DNA of 64,000 nt from Collinsella bouchesdurhonensis (GTDB lineage: Bacteria > Actinomycetota > Coriobacteriia > Coriobacteriales > Coriobacteriaceae). Position numbers and translations under genes: made by a program. Below the pieces are notes generated by a model. It made no database searches. It was not told where the DNA came from and was given only the letters and a program-made list of their open reading frames with translations. How positions within the stretch are numbered: position 1 is the first letter of the stretch; every line of letters starts with the position of its first letter. This document shows positions 59,988-64,000 of the stretch, piece by piece. The stretch spans positions 45,025 to 109,024 of the forward strand of contig NZ_LT699738.1 in the NCBI RefSeq assembly GCF_900155365.1. The letters run 5' to 3'.

Positions 59988-62546
59988 TTAAGCGGTGGCG
60001 TTCACCACACTGGAGGAGTTGGTCTCATCCTCATCCGTCCATGCAAAGTGAGGCATAGGACGGAAGATCTGGAAGAGCATTCCCGCCAGCAGTACAAAGG
60101 CGACAATCGTCCAAAAACCAAACTGACCCAGCACGATCAGCTCGTAGAGCTGGTTGATGATAAGGCCGATCACCCAGGCAAAGGCGCACTCGTAACCGAT
60201 GGCGATAGCCGTCCACTTACCGGAGTTCATCTGGTTGCGGATGGTGCCCATGGCCGCGAAGCACGGAGCGCACAGCAGGTTGAAGGCGCCGAATGCCACG
60301 CAGGCACCCATCGTGGGGAACATAGCGGCAAACGCGGTCCAAAGACTCGGATCGGTCTCGCCCACGTCACCCACCGAAAGAAGCGAACCGGCGGTCGCAA
60401 CGACGTTCTCCTTGGCTACAAGGCCAGAGACGGTAAGGGCCGTTGCCTGCCAGGTGCTAAAGCCAAGCGGAGCGAAGATCCAAGCTACAAGGTTGCCAAG
60501 CATGGCAAGCACGGAGTAGTCCATGAACTCCTCGGGGATGCCCTCCATGGAAGGCAGGTAACCAAAGGCGCCCTCGAACATACCGAAGTTGGAAAGGAAC
60601 CACACCACAACGGTGGAGGCGAAAATAACCGTACCGGCCTTCTTGATAAAGGCCCAGCAGCGCTCCCACACATGCAGCGCCCAAGAGCGAATCGCCGGGA
60701 AGTGATAGGCGGGCAGTTCCATGACAAACGGAGTCGGACGGCCGGCAAAGAGCTTGGTCTTCTTGAGCATCAGACCAGAAGCGATGACGGCAAACACGCC
60801 CAGGAAGTAGAAGAGCGGAGAAATCCAGCTGGCGCTCGTCGAGGAATCGCCGATGATCGAGCCCATGAGCAAGGCGATGATCGGCAGCTTGGCGCCGCAG
60901 GGAATGAACGTCGTGGTCATGACCGTCATGCGGCGGTCTTTCTCGTTCTCAATGGTCTTGGTGGCCATGACGCCCGGGACGCCGCAGCCAGAAGAGACGA
61001 GCATCGGAATGAACGACTTACCAGACAGGCCAAAGCGACGGAAGATGCGGTCCATGATGAAGGCGACGCGGGCCATGTAGCCGCAGTCCTCCAGGAAGGA
61101 GAGCATCACGAACAACAGGAACATCTGCGGGACGAAGCCCATGATGGCGCCGATGCCGCCCACGATGCCGTCGCAGACGAGGGAATCGACAAGACCGCCG
61201 TCCTCGGTGCCGCCCGCCACAAGGGCGTCATGCACCGCGGTGGTGATGCCGGGGACGAACGGACCGTAGTCGGCGGGGTCGGGCTCGGCAACATCGAGGT
61301 CCTCGACCGCCTGAGACGCAGTGACGGTGGCGGCAGTCGTGCCAGCGTCCTCGTCCTCCTCGACCTCGCCCTTCACGGACGCGGCCTTGGGCTCGGCTGC
61401 GATGGTCTTGAGTGCGTCGGCGGCAGCGTCGCCGTCCTCGGCGTCGACAGCGTCGTTATAGGCAGAAACGTCGATACCCTTGGCGTCGGCAGCGTCGATA
61501 AACGCGGCGATTTCGGCCTGGGCCTGTGTGTACTCGCCAGCAGCCTCGTCATATGCATCGCGGCCCTGGCCCAGCACGAACCAGCCATCGGTGCCAAAGA
61601 GCTGATCGTTGGTGAAGTCGGTCACCGTACCGCCGAGCGTGGAAACGGCAATGTAGTAGACAGCGAACATGATGACGATAAAGATCGGCAGGCCAAGGAT
61701 ACGGTTGGTGACTACGCGGTCGATCTTCTCGGAGGTACTCATCTTTGCCGGAGCCTTGGTGAGGCACTCGTCGATGATATGGGCGATCACGCCGTAGCGC
61801 TCGCCGGTGATGATGGACTCGGCATCGTCGTCGCAGTCCTTCTCGCACTGGGCAACGAGCTGCTCCACGCGTTCGGCGTGGTCCTTCGTGAGGTTGATAA
61901 GCTTGCACGCAGCCTCGTCGCGCTCAAAGAGCTTGACGGCGTAGTAACGGCGCTTCTCGGCGGAGACGCTTGCGGGGAGCAAGTTCTCGATATGGGTGAG
62001 AACGTCCTCGATAGCGGAGTCGAACTTGTGCTCGGGCACGCGGCCCTTAGTAGCAGCAGACTTCTTGACCTGAGCAAACAGCTCGTCGATGCCTTTGTTC
62101 TTAAGAGCAGAGATCATGACGACGGGGCAGCCCAGACGATCGGAGAGCTTCTTGACGTCGATCTTGTCGCCGGACTTCTCCACAAGGTCGGCCATGTTGA
62201 GGGCAGCCACGACGGGCAGGCCCGTCTCAATAACCTGGAGAGCCAGGTACAGGTTGCGCTCGAGGTTGGTGGCGTCGATCACCTGGACGACGACATCGGG
62301 CTCGCCGCTCATGAGGTAGTCGCGCGAGCACTGCTCCTCGGGGCTGTAGGGCGACAGTGAATAGATGCCCGGAAGGTCCGTGATGGTTACGCTCTTGTCG
62401 CTCAAGAGCTTGGCTTCCTTTTTCTCAACCGTGACGCCCGGCCAGTTGCCAACGTAGCCATTGGCACCGGTGATCAGGTTGAACAGCGTGGTCTTGCCGC
62501 AGTTGGGGTTACCCGCAAGAGCAACATGGATCTGAGAATCCGCCAT
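59988..62546 (-). CDS. feoB: ferrous-iron transporter FeoB
   Basis: The 852-residue protein has an N-terminal G domain: G1 GNPNCGKTTLFN, G2 around GNWPGVTVEKKEA, G3 DLPGIYS, G4-like AALNMADLVEK. A helical inhibitor segment and the membrane domain follow, with gate motifs (SSGCGVPGVMATKT, FIPCGAKLPI). The loop after the first span (about residues 328-427) contains about 100 extra Ala/Asp/Glu-rich residues, much more than usual. FeoB imports Fe2+. feoA lies 108 bases upstream across an operator candidate. Confidence 0.95.
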   Translation of the reverse strand: MADSQIHVALAGNPNCGKTTLFNLITGANGYVGNWPGVTVEKKEAKLLSDKSVTITDLPGIYSLSPYSPEEQCSRDYLMSGEPDVVVQVIDATNLERNLYLALQVIETGLPVVAALNMADLVEKSGDKIDVKKLSDRLGCPVVMISALKNKGIDELFAQVKKSAATKGRVPEHKFDSAIEDVLTHIENLLPASVSAEKRRYYAVKLFERDEAACKLINLTKDHAERVEQLVAQCEKDCDDDAESIITGERYGVIAHIIDECLTKAPAKMSTSEKIDRVVTNRILGLPIFIVIMFAVYYIAVSTLGGTVTDFTNDQLFGTDGWFVLGQGRDAYDEAAGEYTQAQAEIAAFIDAADAKGIDVSAYNDAVDAEDGDAAADALKTIAAEPKAASVKGEVEEDEDAGTTAATVTASQAVEDLDVAEPDPADYGPFVPGITTAVHDALVAGGTEDGGLVDSLVCDGIVGGIGAIMGFVPQMFLLFVMLSFLEDCGYMARVAFIMDRIFRRFGLSGKSFIPMLVSSGCGVPGVMATKTIENEKDRRMTVMTTTFIPCGAKLPIIALLMGSIIGDSSTSASWISPLFYFLGVFAVIASGLMLKKTKLFAGRPTPFVMELPAYHFPAIRSWALHVWERCWAFIKKAGTVIFASTVVVWFLSNFGMFEGAFGYLPSMEGIPEEFMDYSVLAMLGNLVAWIFAPLGFSTWQATALTVSGLVAKENVVATAGSLLSVGDVGETDPSLWTAFAAMFPTMGACVAFGAFNLLCAPCFAAMGTIRNQMNSGKWTAIAIGYECAFAWVIGLIINQLYELIVLGQFGFWTIVAFVLLAGMLFQIFRPMPHFAWTDEDETNSSSVVNATA

Positions 62547-62605
62547 GCAATCCTTCTTCCCATTGCGCTCGGACTGCTTCCATACCGTCCGAGTTGGATG
62601 TCTTT

Positions 62606-62625
62606 AAGTTAGAAATTCCTAACTT
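62606..62625 (-). promoter_or_regulatory. palindromic operator candidate between feoA and feoB
   Basis: AAGTTAGAAATTCCTAACTT is an inverted repeat (7-bp arms AAGTTAG / CTAACTT) that resembles DtxR-family boxes. It lies 60-79 bases before the feoB ATG, so feoB may have its own iron-controlled promoter. Confidence 0.65.
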
Positions 62626-62654
62626 TACCTGCATAAATGTTCGTTTGGGTCAAC

Positions 62655-62876
62655 TTACTGAACCTCGACGACAGCTGCCTCCTCCTTGCGGATAGACAGC
62701 TCGTAGCCGCGAACGTTGATCTCGACAGGGTCGCCCAGCGGTGCAACCTTCACGACCTTGAACGAGGTGCCCTTGATGAGGCCCAGGTCCATAAGGTGAC
62801 GACGAAGCGCACCCTCGCCGTGCAGTTTCACGATCGTGGAGCTCTCGCCTACCTTGACGTCTCCCAGAGTTTTCAT
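62655..62876 (-). CDS. feoA: FeoA, ferrous-iron transport accessory protein
   Basis: A 73-residue SH3-like protein starts at ATG 62876 behind AAGGGGG. The FeoA fold is clear: MKTLGDVKVGESSTIVKL, LRRHLMDLGLIKGTSFKVVK, VEINVRGYELSIRKEEA. FeoA is thought to interact with the G domain of FeoB. It is the second of two feoA-like genes. Confidence 0.92.
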   Translation of the reverse strand: MKTLGDVKVGESSTIVKLHGEGALRRHLMDLGLIKGTSFKVVKVAPLGDPVEINVRGYELSIRKEEAAVVEVQ

Positions 62877-62996
62877 TGCATCCCCCTTCCGGATACTCGT
62901 GCTTGCGATTTGCATATCACCTTCACGCACGAGAATCTTGGCCGCCGGCGTGCATTCGGTCGCCAAGAATCTCGCTGCGAAATGTGCTTGGATAGG

Positions 62997-63242
62997 CTAG
63001 GCGGCGACAGTCATAACGTGTTGGGCAACCTTGGTGTCCAAGCCAAAGCGCGCGCCCAAAATGGTGACGATGATGTTCGCCCCGCTCGAGCTCACCACGT
63101 GAATCTCGTTGCCCTCGACAAAACCGATGTCGTTGAGGTGGCGCTTCATGTCATCGCCACCTTTGACGCGGGAAACCTTGACGGTCTCCCCTGCCTTGAC
63201 CAGCGATAATGGCATTGCCGGCATCATGGGTTTGTTCGTCAT
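62997..63242 (-). CDS. second FeoA-like protein
   Basis: The 81-residue protein starts at ATG 63242 (AAGGATGGA upstream) and has the FeoA plan (MPLSLVKAGETVKVSRVKGG, MKRHLNDIGFVEGNEIHVVS, GARFGLDTKVAQHVMTV). Two distinct FeoA-type proteins before FeoB are common in anaerobic Firmicutes and Actinobacteria. It is the first gene of the feo operon, behind the palindromic region at 63295-63354. Confidence 0.9.
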   Translation of the reverse strand: MTNKPMMPAMPLSLVKAGETVKVSRVKGGDDMKRHLNDIGFVEGNEIHVVSSSGANIIVTILGARFGLDTKVAQHVMTVAA

Positions 63243-63294
63243 GTCGCTTCCATCCTTTGCATACATCGAGCTGGCTTTTGACAACGCCTGTGTG

Positions 63295-63354
63295 CCAAAA
63301 AGTTAGCCGTCTCTATGTTTACTTAAGTAAACTAGCACGTGGTTAACTTTTTGG
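63295..63354 (-). promoter_or_regulatory. nested palindromes upstream of the feo operon
   Basis: Outer arms CCAAAAAGTTAGCC (63295-63308) and GGTTAACTTTTTGG (63341-63354) pair at 13 of 14 positions. A perfect 16-bp palindrome GTTTACTTAAGTAAAC lies inside (63317-63332). The AAGTTAG half-sites match those of 62606-62625, so a common iron regulator is likely. Confidence 0.65.
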
Positions 63355-63452
63355 GAAGGCTTGCAGGCCCATTTTCTTCAAAATGTTTCCATTGGTTAAC
63401 GCTAGGCTGATGTGGAGTGTAATCGGCAAACGGCCGTAGTAGCTCAGGCAGC

Positions 63453-63469
63453 GGGTGAAAATCCCGCGA
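63453..63469 (+). other. small GC-arm stem with GGTGAAAATCC-like loop
   Basis: GCGGG-TGAAAAT-CCCGC forms a 5-bp stem. The string resembles part of a cobalamin riboswitch but the other conserved parts are missing and no gene follows on this strand. Confidence 0.25.
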
Positions 63470-63492
63470 AAATGGGATGCCAACGTGCGAAA

Positions 63493-63530
63493 AAGCGGTC
63501 CGCCCCACTCGATGGCAAGGCGGACCGCTT
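63493..63530 (-). terminator. terminator of the partial gene at the right edge
   Basis: Minus strand: arms AAGCGGTCCGCC and GGCGGACCGCTT, followed by TTTCG. Confidence 0.85.
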
Positions 63531-63564
63531 GATCTCAATGCGATCTTGGATTGTTGCGTGATGG

Positions 63565-64000
63565 CTACTTGAGCGTTATGCAGCCCGCCAGCGCATCGCC
63601 GTAGTCCTCCAGGGACATTCCGAGGGCTTCTTGCGCGGTCACTCCGCCAACAAGCAGCTGTACCGTTCGTCCCTTAGAAGATCCGAGCTCTTTTGCATAG
63701 CCGCAGCCGTAACCCGGCATGCCCTGTTCATACGTCACGATCATGAAGTCTGCATCATCATTTGCATCTCCGTTCCGAATGAAATTCGTCACGCTCCAAT
63801 TGCCAGTCCCGCCACCATAGTCAGGGCGCTCCTCGGTTTTGTACTCAAATTCGTCAATGGGAAACCAGTCGGGCAAGACCATGGTGAAGTAGTCGGTGTC
63901 GATCGTGCGCGCCCGCTTTGCCTCCTCGGCGCGCTTTGCGGCCTCCTCCTCCGCCTTCTTGGCCGCCACGGCGTCGTCACGGCGCTTGGCCGCCGCCGTC
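63565..64000 (-). CDS. partial protein with Ala/Glu/Lys-rich helical linker and a C-terminal domain
   Basis: The frame stays open past the right edge, so the N-terminus is missing. At least 145 residues are present. The first 45 are Ala/Lys/Glu/Arg-rich (VAAKKAEEEAAKRAEEAKRA), probably a helical linker. The C-terminal 100 residues (TDYFTMVLPDWFPIDEFEY, NFIRNGDANDDADFMIVTYE, GYGCGYAKELG) form a small alpha/beta domain seen in exported or membrane-anchored zinc-ribbon proteins of this group; I cannot name it. Confidence 0.7.
   Translation of the reverse strand, partial: TAAAKRRDDAVAAKKAEEEAAKRAEEAKRARTIDTDYFTMVLPDWFPIDEFEYKTEERPDYGGGTGNWSVTNFIRNGDANDDADFMIVTYEQGMPGYGCGYAKELGSSKGRTVQLLVGGVTAQEALGMSLEDYGDALAGCITLK

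Noticed and set aside
63430-63490. Possible cobalamin riboswitch
   Set aside because: Only a GGTGAAAATCC-like string is present; the B12 box and other conserved segments are absent, and no gene follows on that strand.

Overview
The window looks like chromosomal DNA of a gut actinobacterium of the Coriobacteriia, most like Collinsella. This is inferred from the moderately high GC, the gene families (HTH-aminotransferase fusion, GlnR-type regulator beside glnA, FeoB with its Cys-rich partner, fused 2-hydroxyacyl-CoA dehydratase/activase) and the absence of outer-membrane genes. No rRNA or other taxonomic marker is present.

Layout. 1-2630 is a small AT-richer island: the start of an IS110-type transposase, an integral membrane protein, a lipoprotein gene, and a tRNA-Thr whose 3' end and terminator are duplicated 1.2 kb away. 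2638-3394 is gene-free and carries a cluster of short repeats. 3395-7252 is a housekeeping block (ispF, cysS, rlmB, yacP). 7493-13554 holds an arylamine N-acetyltransferase, an HTH-aminotransferase fusion with its own inverted-repeat operator, an MFS exporter, a 54-residue membrane peptide, an isochorismatase-type hydrolase and a YitT-type membrane protein. 13769-18099 is a four-gene operon of zinc-ribbon proteins, an SPFH protein and a lipoprotein. 18210-22215 is a three-gene sensor/kinase/regulator operon. 22305-26923 holds an esterase, an OatA-like acyltransferase and asnS. 27241-33702 holds a 3-hydroxyacyl-CoA dehydrogenase and a TetR-controlled 1513-residue dehydratase/activase. 33888-38346 holds a HAD phosphatase, a large hairpin element and an OpuC-type osmolyte ABC transporter. 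38730-47714 holds a CmpB-type membrane protein, an HD hydrolase, an iron alcohol dehydrogenase, a HAD phosphatase, a MarR-ABC-ABC efflux operon and a YefM/ParE-like toxin-antitoxin pair. 47813-57950 holds ligA, an esterase, mtnN, ysxC, a hypoxanthine-DNA glycosylase, 5-formyl-THF cyclo-ligase, an HtrA protease, a GlnR-like regulator and glnA. 58131-64000 holds a GntR regulator, a truncated old-yellow-enzyme gene, the feo iron-uptake operon with two palindromic operator candidates, and a partial unknown gene.

The most unusual signals are non-coding. A 34-bp palindrome occurs in seven full and two partial copies between 26.9 and 54.2 kb, four of them identical. A structured repeat of about 100 bp occurs as tandem pairs at two loci. 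A 146-bp hairpin has perfect 33-bp arms. The fusion gene's operator and the feo palindromes are strong candidate control sites.
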